From Symsagittifera roscoffensis (taxonomy: Eukaryota > Xenacoelomorpha > Acoela > Convolutidae), in contig NC_087062.1 of the NCBI RefSeq assembly GCF_963678635.1, positions 63,955,253 to 64,019,252 of the forward strand: a stretch of 64,000 bases of DNA, read 5' to 3'. Below are positions 1 to 12,149 of the stretch, in pieces. The position numbers and the translations under genes were made by a program. Under the pieces are notes generated by a model. The model did no database searches. It was not told the origin of the DNA and saw only the letters and a program-made list of their open reading frames with translations. How positions within the stretch are numbered: the stretch's first letter is position 1; each line of letters begins with the position of its first letter.

Positions 1-610
1 GGAGAAAATATGAGGTTTTCAGGAAATAATTTTGAGTATAGCCTGGATTTATACAAAATTGACAGTTCCATTAGAGAAATTTGAGTAACAAAAACCTTAA
101 TTTATTTAGTTTGGTAATAAACATCGTTCAAATACAACACATGAAATTTGTAAAACCCACTTTTGTTTGCGTTTGTTGGATCTACAGGATCTACACCCTT
201 AAAAACAACCAGGTCCCTGGAGAATAAGAAACCTAGAGATCTCAAACTATTCAGCGCCATTCAAAAAGATGTCGCAGTATGTTTTCCAATAAGTTTTTCG
301 TTCCGTAATTTCCGAAAAGTCACCGCTCACCATTTCAAGGTGGAAAAGTTTAAAAGCTGCCAAAATTGAGTTTTGATGAGAAATAAGTCAACCCACTTAT
401 GGTTGTTAAATCGTAAAATAAGTTGAAGCGAGCATATTTTTTTATATTAACAACATAGTAATTACAATTTTTGGCTCAACATTTTTCGCCAATTTTTTTA
501 AATGAATAATGGAAATATAACTTAGTTCTCTAAATTATTTCATGCGAAATTCAGCTGGACCTGTCTATCCTACTTGCTTTTTCGAGGGACCACTCTATCA
601 TAGTAGTACC
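1..610 (+). repeat. Interspersed repeat, copy 1 (direct repeat of 1158-2055)
   Basis: The first ~180 bases match 1165-1345 almost base for base, and the stretch from about 200 to 610 matches the ends of the 1346-2055 element, finishing in the same block (gagggaccactctatcatag, then tagtacc). The left terminal inverted repeat seen in the second copy (tactgctgtgatggagtggtc) is missing here, so this copy is damaged. No coding capacity is visible. It lies upstream of LIN9, possibly in one of its introns. Confidence 0.75.
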
Positions 611-1157
611 AAACTGTATACCTTTTAAAATTTTTAAGTGGCTAGGGGAACATTCTACGGTTAGTCACATAGTGGAGAGATTGTACGGTTGATGCCAGGA
701 GTAGTAGCAGATTAAAGGGGGTTAGTCAAAACACAAGGTTTTTGGTCGAAACTTTCCAAAAAATGTAGCGCAGAAACTTTGGTCAAAATAGGGTTTGACT
801 CAAAGTATGATAGTCGGGAAAATTTTTGAAAATCCGCCCTGAACATTTTGGAGAGATATATTTTTATAGAACTAATAAAAACAAAGCATTTTTACTTTAT
901 TTAGCCTCCAACTGACTGTTTTTCCCATTTTTTTACCGTTTAACGCGCATACGTTTCATTTTTAAAAAAGATGCCAAATGCGCCTGTTTTTGTCGTTTAA
1001 TTCGCTTTTTTCTAGCTTGATTTTACCGTTTGGTGTATCAGTCTTGCATTTGTAAACAAAATCAGTCCAATTTTGTTTGAAAATTTGTATTTTCATTTTT
1101 CTTTATTTAGCGTGGTATAACCGAAAAGACTCCAATATCTCCCAAACCGATCTAAGG

Positions 1158-2055
1158 GGGAGAAATTATGAGGTTTTCAGGAAATAACTCTGAGTATAGC
1201 CTAGATTTATACAAAATTGACAGTTCCATTAGAGAAATTTGAGTAACAAAAACATTAATTTATTTAATTTGGTAATAAACATCATTCAAATACAATACCT
1301 GAAAATTGTAAAACCCTTTTTTGTTTGCGTTTGTTGGATCTACAGGTACTGCTGTGATGGAGTGGTCCCTTAAAAACAACCAGGTCCCTGGAGAATAAGA
1401 CACCTAGAGCTCTCAAATCGTTTAATAATTATGATTACGCCTTTCAGAAAGATGTCGCAGTATGTTTTCCAATAAGTTTTTCGTTCCGTAATTTCATGTT
1501 TTGTTACCTCTTAAAACATCCCCCTCACCATTTTAATGTTGAAAATTTAAAAAAAAAACCGCCGATAGTGGGTTATGGCTCTTTTCCAGTCCCCCCCCCC
1601 CTTTCAAAATACCTAGTTTTATTTTTGTTTTACGTGTTGTTACGGTTAAATGCGTGATGTTACGCTGTAAAGTATGAAGAACAAATCTGTTCACAATTGT
1701 CGATTTGTTCACCACGCCAAATTTTATTGCCTTCTGACAACGTTAATTAAGCTTTTCAAATTTGAATTTGAAAGGGGGGAAACTGGAAAAGAGCCTGGGT
1801 TTTGATAAAAAAGTCAACCCAATCATATGGTTGTTAAACCGTAAAATAAAGTAAAGCGACCAAATTTCAATATATAAACAATAGTGATTACAATTTTCAG
1901 TCTGAAAAGTTTTTGGCTGAACATATTTTGCAAGATTTTTGAAATGAATAATTTATAACACAAATTAGTTTTCAAAATTATAACATGCGAAATGCATGCG
2001 GGACCTGTCTATCATAGTTGCTTTTTCGAGGGACCACTCTATCATAGTAGTACCA
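1158..2055 (+). mobile_element. Non-autonomous TIR element (about 1346-2055) with duplicated left flank
   Basis: The block 1158-1345 duplicates 1-180. From about 1346 the sequence begins GGTACTGCTGTGATGGAGTG, and the right end at 2055 is its imperfect inverse (reverse complement begins TGGTACTACTATGATAGAGT). Both are followed inward by GGTCCCT and, further in, by an AGGTCCC block. These terminal inverted repeats mark a ~700-bp DNA-transposon-like element with no open reading frame. Another element (1577-1795) is inserted inside it, and a truncated inverted relative sits at 3291-3415. Confidence 0.65.
1577..1795. mobile_element. 219-bp MITE with GGCTCTTTTCCAGT termini, nested copy A
   Basis: The left end reads GGCTCTTTTCCAGTCCCC and the right end is its inverse (GGGGAAACTGGAAAAGAGCC with one base difference). 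Flanking 8-mers are TGGGTTAT on the left and TGGGTTTT on the right, a 7/8 match that would fit an 8-bp target duplication as made by hAT-type transposases. It is inserted into the 1346-2055 element. There is no coding capacity. The superfamily assignment rests only on duplication length. Confidence 0.7.
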
Positions 2056-2234
2056 ACTATGGTACTGCAACAGCTCGCAAAATCAGCAGCTCGCAAAATT
2101 TAAGGAAAGCGACAACTCGCAAGTTTTTGAAGCTATGAGTTTCAGTAAACAATCAAGGTTTTTGTCACAAACAATCAAGGTTTTCAGAAACAATCAAGGT
2201 TTTTTCAGAAACAATCAACTGGAAAAATGAACTT

Positions 2235-2450
2235 GGCTCTTTTCCAGTCCCCCCTTTATTTTTTTCTGAAAATCATTATAGGAAAGTCTATTTAAACTGA
2301 CTTTTCATGTTAGAAACTGCAATAAAACGTGTCAGCATGTGAACACATTTCTAGAACATTTCTAACATGCAAATTGCCGTGCTGCGTGAACAATTTTTTT
2401 AAATCTTTGTTTTATAATTTAACAAGGGGGTGGGAAACTGGAAAAGAGAC
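2235..2450. mobile_element. 216-bp MITE, copy B of the GGCTCTTTTCCAGT family
   Basis: It has the same terminal inverted repeats as the element at 1577-1795: GGCTCTTTTCCAGTCCCC at the left and a matching inverse GGGAAACTGGAAAAGAGAC at the right, with one terminal substitution. Flanks are atgaactt and gggaactt (6/8 match), consistent with an aged 8-bp duplication. The interior differs from copy A, as is common for MITE families defined mainly by their ends. Confidence 0.65.
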
Positions 2451-2581
2451 GGGAACTTAATTAATTAATTCGCATTGAAAAGTGGAGAATTTGAGAGCAG
2501 AAGTGAGATGAACTGAAAAAAAATTTCCTGTTTTTTCACTTTTAAGTTTTTTCTAAAATGTACAATAGTATGAAAAAGATA

Positions 2582-2654
2582 CGCCCCACAAGGGACTCGA
2601 ACCCTTGACCGTTGGATTAAAAGTCCAACGCTCTACCGACTGAGCTAGCAGGGC
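2582..2654 (-). tRNA. tRNA-Lys: tRNA-Lys (anticodon UUU)
   Basis: The minus strand folds into a complete 73-nt cloverleaf. The acceptor stem GCCCTGC pairs with GTGGGGC (with G-U pairs), the A box is TAGCTCAGTCGG, and the B box is GGTTCGAGTCCC. The anticodon loop CTTTTAA carries UUU at + strand 2619-2621. No intron is present. A run of five T on the minus strand at 2577-2573, just past the 3' end, is a normal RNA polymerase III terminator. The gene appears intact and sits within or upstream of LIN9 in the opposite orientation. Confidence 0.95.
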
Positions 2655-3290
2655 TCTGAGTACAGTCTAGAGTAGCTGAATTTGTTATAGCTCGAGTATT
2701 CACAAATTAGACAAAACAACAAAATATTCGTACAAAGCAGTCTAATTGTCCACGTTGCTTACTCGCTCACTTCACAACGAAAGAAGTTCCAATCGGGTCT
2801 AGGACAACAAGCCGACGGGACTTCAAGCCGAAATTTAAACATTACAAGCACCTAAAAATGCTAAAGTTAATCATTAAAATATTTATTTTGAAAAAAAAAA
2901 ACAGGCAAGTTTAGTTCATCATAAGCGTTCTTCATGACAACGCACCACTTCAGAGTGGCATCAGAAAGTTAGATCAGCCGGATTTTGAAATGCATAAATT
3001 ATACACATGAAAAACCCCTTGAACAATGTTTTAATTTTTTTTATTCCTGAACTTCAATCATTCATAGGAAAAGGATCTTAGAGGTGCAATTGTGATTTTG
3101 ATAGAGTAGCCCGCTCTTTTTCCTTTCCCCCTTCCCCTTGCGAATTACTGTAAAATTACTGTTCCCATCAACCGATTGTTATGAACATTGACATGCTAAC
3201 TAATTAGGCCATGACAAACATATTTGGTCGTCAAAATAACCTCGTAAAACCCTCATTGCACTATAAAATTGATGCTGATGTGAGGTGAGG

Positions 3291-3415
3291 GGTACTACAA
3301 TACAATGATAGAGTGGTCCCTCGAAAAAGTAACTATGATAGACAGGTCCCGCATGCATTTCGCATGTTATAATTTTGAAAACTAATTTGTGTATAAATTA
3401 TTCATTTCAAAAATC
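3291..3415 (-). repeat. Truncated inverted copy of the 1346-2055 element end
   Basis: The reverse complement of 1931-2055 is reproduced here with few changes (GATAGAGTGGTCCCTCGAAA, later AGACAGGTCCCGCATGC). Only the terminal ~125 bp are present. It ends 55 bp before the LIN9 splice acceptor at 3470. Confidence 0.75.
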
Positions 3416-3470
3416 CCACTGTTGTTATTGACTTGTTTATTTAACCGTTAACTGTTTCATTTTTGTTCAG

Positions 3471-4714
3471 GTAAGCCTCGAAGATGTTCACATGTGTTCC
3501 TTTACGAAGAGAGAAGAGCGCTGCAGAGGAAGAGAGCCAAAGTGCGCTGGTTGCAGATGAAGAGGCCGGCAGACCCTGTCAACTTCAGAGACATTCCTGC
3601 GCATATTCCCAGGGCTATCCCGGTGGGGTCAAAGGTCACAGCTTATTTGTACCAGAGCGCAGAAGTTCAGTCAGGGTTGTACACGGGTTAGTTTCTTAGA
3701 TTCGTTTTGATCTGAATGCGCTTTGCTTTTGTTACAGTTAATCAATAGGCTTGAAATTGCGTATAATTCCTGCAAGCCCAAATTATGTACCAGTCTTGAA
3801 AATGTAGCTTTGAAACCAAATATTTGTGTTAAGGAACTGTAGCTGCAATCGATGTGGCCACAAATCTGTACAGAATCAATTTCCCCAAACTAGGCATCGG
3901 ATCCTTCTGGATTTCAGACGCCGAAGTGTGGTGTCCAGACAAGTACGTGCTCCGACCTCTGGACTCGTTCATGGACGTGAAGAGACAAATAACACTTCAC
4001 AAAGAGCCAAACATACCATCCGATGTCTCCAAAGCGGAACCAGGAGCAGTCATTGTCACCGAGACTGACACGGGACTCTCGAGCGAGAACCCGGAGCCTT
4101 CTACGGTCATCGAAAGTAACGCTGCGTTTGGAGGGTTCCCTATCAAGTTTTTAGGGACTCTAGTCCATTTAACAAAATTGCTAACGAGGAAGAAATACTT
4201 GATCGATAAATTATGCTGCGAAAATTCGTTAGCCGAGGAGACTATAGCAAGAAATCTTGATTTTACCCTTGATTTTCAACAAAAGTATGCTAGCTTGCTG
4301 TTGGAGTTGGAAGTGATAAATAAAGACTTGGTGCATCATTTAGAATCAGCTAAAAAGCTAGCTCGGAATGTGACGCCTAATAATGAACATTCCCTCTTAC
4401 TTACCGATCACAAGTCTAAGTGTGATGAAAAAGCGGTACAGTTGGTAGAAAAGTTAACTAGTTGCCAATTACCCGAAAATTCTACTAATCTTATTACAAA
4501 ACTAGCCTCTGCCTTATTACAATTGAAATCTATGGCGGAAGGAGAAACGAGAGCTTTCGACACGAAGTCTTTGAATGATACACTTGCAGATATGAAATCG
4601 AATCTGAGAACATCAAACCAGAATATATTTCAGAGAGACGTAGAAGTCAATGTTGCGCATATTCAATCCTCTATTAAACTTTTCGGCAGTTTACAATCTC
4701 TAAACACAACTTAA
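3471..4714 (+). CDS. LIN9: LIN9 homologue (DREAM/MuvB complex subunit), last two coding exons
   Basis: Exons are 3471-3686 and 3834-4714 (TAA). The 147-bp intron is GT-AG and phase 1, and the joined frame reads through. The first exon opens with the end of the DIRP domain (GKPRRCS) and continues into the conserved helical segment FLYEERRALQRKRAKVRWLQ. The second exon carries the DREAM-binding beta-barrel region and the signatures GGFPIKFL and DFQQKYASLLLELEVINKDL, which I recognise from LIN9/Mip130. The C-terminal part keeps LAEGE, KSLND and NVAHIQSS. About 365 codons are present. The N-terminal exons are not visible, so the gene starts upstream of the window or in exons too short or divergent to see. 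In animals LIN9 scaffolds the MuvB core, which represses or activates cell-cycle genes. Assignment to LIN9 is firm; complex membership in this species is inferred. Confidence 0.93.
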
Positions 4715-6836
4715 CTTGAATGCTTGCTTGTGTTTTTGAAATATTTTATTGTGTTCGAAATTTGAAACCCTTTGAAAAAAATTTTTTTTTTCGAAGCAAT
4801 ATCAAAAATTTCCTGAAAGTTTTGTGATTGTTACCCTCAAAAAGTTTTCTTTGTAACTTTAGAATATAAAGTTCACAACGATACGATATCATACCGGAAA
4901 CCAGAATTTTTTCTGAAAAAAAAACGTGTCTTGCGGAGTCTCAGTGATTCCATATATATTTTTGTCCTGTGTTGGCTGTTTGATTTGCCAACGCTCTCAT
5001 CGCACCACTCACAAAGTTGGCGCAAATTTGAAGAAATGTATCCTTTTTAAAGCTTTTACGAATATGGTCAGAACTTTTTCTGATACTTGCACAGAAACTG
5101 GCTACTGTTGTTCTTAGTTTATTCCCTTTCTATTGGAAGGAGTTATGTGTTCGGATGTTCTGATTGCACGTTTTTTGTGCTCAAGCGATGAATTAGAGTG
5201 AGTTTTTTTTATGTTGAAGCGTTCTCATCTGTCATTTTTTTCAGAAAACGCAAACAATCGTGAGAAAAATCGCCTGAAATTTGATTCCACGGCTAGCTAT
5301 TAAATCTTTTCTCGTGGCTGAACTCAAATTTTCTGTTCTCGTAACTGAAATTTTTGGTTGCAAGTTTTTTTCAAAGGGACCCCCCAACGTTTGGCTGGCC
5401 AACATCAAAAATAATTAAAAGGTGCCTTCGGCGCGAATTTAACTAAATTTGAGGGGAAACCGCGCAATTTTTTGGTCAAATATTTTTTAAAATGCTCAAA
5501 ACGTCATTTTTAGCCTGTTTTTTTTTCGAAAATATGCCTGTGGCGAATTTTTTTTAGCTAATAGGGTAGGGTCCTTATAGTATTTTCCAAGAGCTCGGAA
5601 AATCAAATTGAGGTCAAAAGGTTGACAAAATTTTCAATTTTTTTTCTTCAAAAAACCACCCCCATAGCCAGAAAACAAATTCTGCGCACGCAACTGCTTG
5701 ATGTTAAGGTTTTGTATGCAATTGATAATTTATTGATAATTTGGAAGTTTGTCATATTGAGCGAGTGGTTTTCGATAAAAGAAAACTGGGAAATTGTTTT
5801 TTTTTTGTAATTTAAACTAAGAGAGAAAAGTATATGATCTCAGCAGCCACCGGCCTTGCTTGTTTCAATTTGCATATTCCGCTACAAAACTTTCAGGTTA
5901 ATCAGGTTATTTCGAGAAACTGGAAAGGCAGTTTGAACTACTATTATTTGAACTGTAATGCTTGCGTTGTATTACGTGCGATTATCAAATGAAAAAAATT
6001 TGCACCTGTATAGTCTTTCTAATCTAGTAGGCCGACTGAAGTTACTGAGCGTAAGGACTTTTTTATTACAGTCTATAAATTATAGATTGTAATCAAAATG
6101 GCTGTGGTGTTAGTGAATAGAGTCGACCTCCTGATTTAGTAGCGGAGACGCAGTTGCCTGCAGTTGTAATGTTTCTGCGTACCAATGCTTGTAGCGTGGA
6201 TATTTTCATACAGAAATTTTTCAGCATCACCAGCCGCTGTGATTCAGTTGAAACGACTTCACCAAGGTGTCAAATTGTCTGATGAATTTTACACTTACGA
6301 TAGCAAGTATTTTATAATCGTTGATAACATAAGTTTTAAGCTCGCAGGCAGAACTTTGATCCGAAGTGACGGTCCTTGAAGATTCATTTTGAATACATTT
6401 CAGTCCCTTAAGACTCAAGAGCCAACATGTAGCATAGTACAAATTGGTATTCATTAATGATATGGTATCATCTCAATGGTAAAACTCAGGTAAAAAAATC
6501 AGTATAGCTGCTTAAAAACATGAAAATCGTATAATAAGGCCCACTCAAAGTGAGTTTGAACTATGTGGACAATTTTTGAGTTCTTGAGCTTGCTAGCTAT
6601 CGATCTTCTCTTTATGTTTTCTAAATTGGCGATGAATGCCTTTGTGCGATTCTTCAACTGACGTGTAAGCTCACATTTGTTATTTTCTAACAATGCTTGA
6701 TTGACGTACTTATTTATTGTTAATTCGACTATGTTCTACCGTCTTTGGTCTTTCTTTTGATGACCTAATCTTACAACTTCTCGAAGAATTTTTTGTTCAA
6801 TTAAACTGATTTGGTTTGTACTTTGTTAACGCTGCA
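4715..6836. other. LIN9 3' region and intergenic DNA
   Basis: No gene is visible. AATATAAA at 4862 could serve as a weak LIN9 poly(A) signal. A block around 5375-5660 (GAGGGGAAACCGCGCAATTT, later AATATGCCTGTGGCGAATTT) resembles the interior of the MITEs at 17505 and 46667, suggesting a third, much decayed copy. The remainder is low-complexity AT-rich sequence. The final ~100 bases are probably 5' UTR of the next gene. Confidence 0.6.
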
Positions 6837-9499
6837 ATGGGCGACGAATTAAAAGGCTCCGAAGAACGCTATCAGGCTCTGAAAACAAAATACGAGGATC
6901 TAAGGGCCAAATATAACACAGTAGTGAAGGAAAATAATCAGTTTCAGAACCAACTCGATCTTAAAAAATCTGAGTTCGAAGCGCTGAAGAAGTCTTCAAA
7001 AGAATCTTCGTCTAAACTTCTATTGCAAGTTGCGGATATTCAGAAAGAAAAAACGAATTTGAGCAGAAGCTTGAACGCCAAAGACAAAGAAAATGAGAAT
7101 CTGCGAGCTGATATAGCGGATAATGATAAATTTATGGATGGAGTTCGCCGAGAAATAATTGAGTTCAGAGATGCGAAGAATAGCCAAGTTGAACAGTTGC
7201 AGCAGCAGTTGAACGCTTTGAAACAAGCATCGACTAATGAAGCAGTGCAGGTTAGGGGTTCAAAATTGTCTTAATTAACTAAATCATTTGGTCAAAATCT
7301 TATTTATTGAATGAATTTATTCAGCCACTGATTTAACACATTTAAACAGTAGAAAAAGTCATTATCCTTTTGTTTTTCGTTCAATTGGTTATAAGGTTCG
7401 GGATCTATAATATTAGTGATTATATTATTAGAAAATTCAAGAGAGGCTTTAAGACGTTCCGACATGTCACCAGTTAAAACCCGAAATTTGTTCGAGCAAG
7501 ATGTTATGATTGTAAAATTCTGGTTTAATTTTCCCCTTCTTTAGGACCAAGCCAAGATACTGGCAGAGTCAGCGGCCAAAATTCAGTCTCTAGAAGAGGA
7601 AAATCGGACATTGAAGAAAGAGGTCAATGACCTACAGGAATCTCTGAGTGAGCATGCGTCCGATTTAGAGAAGCTTCGAGCTATCGAGGACGACAGTCAG
7701 ACGTTCAAGGGGCTAAAACAGCAACTGGAGGTAAAGGGCGATACCCTTCGGCGCTTTAGATTAAATAATTTGGTTATTTTACCAAAGGAACTATCAGTTT
7801 AGCGTTAACATATCCAAAGATGAAAATACAGTTAATTCCGAAATCTCTGCCGCTAAAATTCATGTTTGCTGTCAAAAATGATTGTTTAAGAGTAATGAAC
7901 GTAGTGGAAACTCTTATATAGGTCTTGCTGGTTTTTTTTGTTGTTTTTTTTAGGAAAAGTTTTAAAAGTCTCTAATAACTACAGATGTGCAATCATACAT
8001 ATTGATGCATTTATTAATGCACCTAGGTACCTTTGCATTTTTTGAGTTCAATTGAAATTCATCTGCTGAAAGTAACGGAAATAGCACTCTCCAAAAACGA
8101 ACGTGAAATGGCGCAAAAAAAAACGTAAACGATTTCTAGTTTCGAAAGTGAATATCATTTTTAGATTTCCAACGGAATAAAAACTTTACCTATTGATCCA
8201 GTTTTCTCTAGCTGGGTTTATGTTTATCAAAAAAGCGCCAATCATAAATTGCTCTAGCATTTCAAAGATCTTCAAGGGCATATATTTTTTTTCTTATAAT
8301 TCGAAAGTTGAGATTTCTTAAGAAAGTCAGTGTTTTTTTTTATGTTAACTGAGTATATTTTTATACTTTTTTCCAATTAGAATAACTGCACTTAACTTCG
8401 AAAGGATAGGTAACGAGATTCGCTAATCGGCTTCAATCCTACCCTGTCTATTTTCACACAACAAAATAATTTATCGAAATTACTGAGTAAATTTTGATAC
8501 TTTTTCCAAATAGAATAACTGCACTTAATTTCGAAAGGATAGGTAACGAGATCGGCTGATCTGCTGCAAACCTAGCCTGTATTTAAACACAACAAAATGA
8601 GTAAACCTTCCCTTACTCATTCCCAGTTTATTATACCTCTGTTAGATTTAACTCAGTAAGCTCCTGAGCCCGTATTACCTTTTTTATTTTTCCCGGCTCG
8701 CTCTGGGAATCGAACCCATTATCCCTGGTGTCCCAGTCGCATATTTTACCTCTACGCCACCGCCACTGGTGCTTATGTGAAAACAAAAGGGGCCATTCCG
8801 TTTAGTTACGGTAAGTGTACAAGCTGGATAGAGCCATACCAGCGTTATAAAATTGCTTATTTATATCAGCAAACTATCATTTTATCAATGAAGTCATATA
8901 ACAGCATTGAATGCCGTCCTTCCTCTACAATAGCGCTAATAGAGTTGGCGATAAATGGAACTTTGCGAAGCGATCTGCCCCCTTTTATACAATGTATAGA
9001 GCTCCTCAGGAGTGAATATATAATTAATTAAATACAAAATTTTTTTTGTTTCCTGTGTTATATAATGTAGTTTACTCAAAGATAAACACGACGAGTCTGG
9101 CGGCAATAACCCAGTTACTTTGAGGGTATTATACAGCTTTATAGAACTTGAACGTATGGAACATTTTTCCAATATTCGATTGGCTATTTTTGTCCTTTGA
9201 TTAGTTTTGTATATTTTTTAATCCTCATTTGTTTTTATGTAGCATTTTTTAGAGATCTTAACTAATTTACATAAAATACATTTTTGTAGGCGGTGGCCAG
9301 AAAGCTATCAGCAGTGGAGCTCCAGAGATGTCGCCAGTCAAGTCAATCGAACGGAGATACAGATGAAGTGTTTGGAGAGGGCAAGGGTAGTGGGGGAGTG
9401 CGATTGAGGAAGGCATCGAGCAACCTATCAGCTCTGATCAAAGGACAATACCTATCAAAGAAAAGTGGATCTCATTCTGATGCGAACAATCAAAACTAA
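6837..9499 (+). CDS. Unrecognised coiled-coil protein, three exons
   Basis: Exons are 6837-7250, 7545-7730 and 9290-9499 (TAA). Both introns are GT-AG and phase 0, and the joined protein is 269 residues. The ATG at 6837 sits in a good context (gctgcaATGG) and gives MGDELKGSEERYQALKTKYE. Residues ~1-200 are a nearly unbroken heptad-rich coiled coil, high in E, K, Q and L and without proline. The last ~70 residues are polar and Ser/Gly-rich, with a basic patch (VRLRKASSNLSALIKGQY) and no coiled-coil character. There is no membrane segment, signal peptide or zinc motif. Intron 2 (1559 bp) holds a tandem duplication and a tRNA-like sequence. I do not recognise the family; a cytoskeletal or vesicle-tether adaptor would fit the shape, but that is a guess. 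AATAAA follows at 9673. Confidence 0.8.
8351..8598 (+). repeat. Two-unit tandem duplication (~134 and ~114 bp)
   Basis: Two adjacent units share TAGAATAACTGCACTTAA, TTCGAAAGGATAGGTAACGA and ACACAACAAAAT with scattered substitutions. They begin at about 8351 and 8485, inside intron 2 of the coiled-coil gene. The divergence indicates an old duplication. Confidence 0.8.
8695..8764 (-). repeat. tRNA-like sequence (pseudo-tRNA or SINE head)
   Basis: On the minus strand the A box TGGCGTAGAGG and a perfect B box GGTTCGATTCC are correctly spaced, and the T stem pairs (TGGG/CCCA). The acceptor ends GGCGGTG and GCGAGCC pair only in part, and the anticodon arm does not fold with a 7-nt loop. This argues for a tRNA-derived SINE or a pseudogene rather than a working tRNA. 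It lies in intron 2 of the coiled-coil gene, antisense to it. Confidence 0.6.
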
Positions 9500-9672
9500 T
9501 CATATAGTTTTCCTGGGTCATAATCTTCCTTACTTTGATTTCTTTTCTGTCAACTTATTTGATACGATGCACGAATTTGGAAATCAAAAAAAATGTATGT
9601 CCATAAACTGTCGGCCACGTAATAGTTTTGTTTGTACTTCTAATGAGATTTCAGTCTGTAGATTAGTAATTG

Positions 9673-9678
9673 AATAAA
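9673..9678 (+). terminator. Poly(A) signal AATAAA of the coiled-coil gene
   Basis: A canonical AATAAA lies 174 bp past the stop codon at 9499, on the same strand, in an AT-rich 3' region. Confidence 0.55.
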
Positions 9679-11395
9679 ATCTACTATTAGTATTACATGA
9701 TTTTTAAATTCCTCTCAGCTTTTGGATGTAAAACGAAGTGGATCAACTTCGTTGTTTTGAAAACCAACTGTTAAGATTTTTTACGCTGTGTTACGTCCAA
9801 AGATCCTGCTCGTTTTTCGTAAAAGTCACGGAATCGATGCGGTAAAAGTTTCTTGCAGAGAAAATAGGCAATCGAATTGGCAGATCTCTAACAATTTTAG
9901 TAGAAAAGTTTTTTTTTAGTTTTTGAAACTAAACCTGACTTATTGCTGGGCTACATCTGATTTTGTAATGTTTTGAGGTTTTTCAAGAACCCGGTTAAAA
10001 CTGCAGTAATAATACGAATATCATCATCAGAATAGGTTTTTAAAATACTTTGTATGGCAATGTTTACAAATAATGCGCAAATATCGATACATCAGATAAC
10101 TAAGTGGTTTTTATTTAATCGGAAAGAAGTTAGAATCCGAACTTAGAAAAATAGGTTCCGTGATAATTCGGTAAAACTTCCAAAAAAAATCGGTTGTGTT
10201 GCTCATGCTGCTCTTGTTAAAATTAGCTTTCTGATTGATACGCAATCGAGTTCGAGCATTTTCAAAAATTCATGCAGACGGAAAACAGGGTTCAGTTCCA
10301 AAAATATTAACTTCTTCAAAACGAACCGTAGAAATAAGACGCAAAATTATCAATTGGGGCTTTTAACTTGAAAACAACCTCTAAGTTTTTGCTCAGGCGA
10401 ATTTTCAGGACAAAAAGTAGTATGTTTTTTTAAACAAAACAGACAGTAGTGTAGTAAAGCCATTATCGATTAATAGTTTTTCAATCCTATTTGAAACTCA
10501 AGCAATTAACATGTATTAAGCAAGATAAGTTGACTTCAGAAAAAAACTATTAAAATAAAGTTAAACAAATAAGTGAAATTAATAAATTAAAGCAACATCG
10601 TTTTTTTTGAAAAAAAATTAGCGAAATTGTTTTCATTTTATTTCGAGAAGAAGCAAAAAGATTTTCAAAAAGAAGCTAAAAGGTTTTCATTTTAAAAAAG
10701 GACAACATAAAAATCATCACATTCGCTTAACAAAATTGTCTAAAATTTGGATATTTTGATTATTCAATAGTGTTGAAAAATGAAGATTTCATACACCGAA
10801 TGCGATTTTTTTTTTCATATTTATTGGTCTACAGACAAAATATCCCTTACCTTAAGGTCCCAAAGTCTGTACAGGCTACGGCGGTACTGGGAAGCTGGGT
10901 GACGGAAAAAGACAAATTATTTTGATATTGGCTCCTGTAACCCCCCAAAATCTCAGAACTGTGGGTTTCCAGAATGTTTTTTGGAAAATCAGTTGAAATT
11001 TAAGACGAACTCAATTGAGCAAAATAAAATAAATAAATTTCGATTGAGTCTGTATGGAATCTATTTACAATGTTTGCTATTCGTTCGTTCAACTCTCGGT
11101 ACTTCTTAAGACTGGGGTTGCTATTTTCCCCCACGGCTTTTAGAATATTGAAATTTTGGTTGGCTGCATCGTGTTTGAATTTGTCCAGGGACGTATAAAT
11201 AGTAGGATGACTGCCTTGTCCTGTGTTCTGCTACCCCAACGTCATGTATTGAGTTTGTTGTTGTCGCTTATTTGTTGGGAAAGTAATTATTCACTTCTTT
11301 CCGTTTGTGCTTCAAATCTCTGAATAAAAACATTAAAAAAAAATTTCTTCATGCCTTGAATTATTTTCAACAGCCAAAACAAGAACGCATAACTG

Positions 11396-11492
11396 CTTGA
11401 TTTTTGCCCTCGATAGCAGAATTTGCACGAGATGTTTGGTTTTTGCCCTCGGACACTGGCCTGATTTTTGCTCTCGATAGCAGAATTTGCAC
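11396..11492 (+). repeat. Short imperfect tandem repeat
   Basis: The motif CTCGATAGCAGAATTTGCAC occurs twice (about 11409 and 11473), each preceded by a TGATTTTTGC block. A third partial unit (GGTTTTTGCCCTCG) lies between them. It is non-coding. Confidence 0.7.
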
Positions 11493-12149
11493 AGAATATA
11501 TGGCGCAAGAAAGAAGGCTATTGCGATTCTAAGCTGATAGTCTCAAAATGACTGCTAGTGTGTCTGGTAAACAGATGAGATACTCGAGCTGTAAAACAGC
11601 TAAGTAGCTGTAAAACAGAGGAATCAATGAGCAGAAGTGTGACATATCCACAATGTCAGCGAACCTGATAAATAGCAAAGGTTCGGGGTTGACGATTTGT
11701 AAAGAAAACTATTTAAGGAGCATCTTCTTCTGAGTTTTGCTACTTGGGAGGAATCCAAGTGAACGGCATAAAAATTGAATGTCATTGCTTCGCGGGAAAG
11801 TTGGGGCAGCTATCGCTGTGGAGTTGTTTTGGAGGTTCTTCACCCGTCATCTCAAATTTACAAAGCGTTTTACTGATTCAAATCCCTGTGGCCCTAGCAG
11901 AAAACCGTTGGCAATGATCGCTCAGCACAGGATAATTAGTTGTCTACATGTGAGCAGAAGCGAGCGTTGACAATGATCACTGACGAGTCATCTTCGGTTA
12001 AATGAGAGCAGCACCTCAAGTATGGTACTTTGTAAAGCATGCATTTTATTTTGATTGAAATTTGTTTTACTACAATTGAAAGTTCTGTAATTTGTCATTT
12101 TACCACGTCTGATTTTGACTAACTTTGTTTTTCTCAAAGTTTTTTTCGC

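Noticed and set aside
8695-8764. Functional tRNA gene
   Set aside because: A and B boxes are good, but the acceptor and anticodon stems do not form properly.
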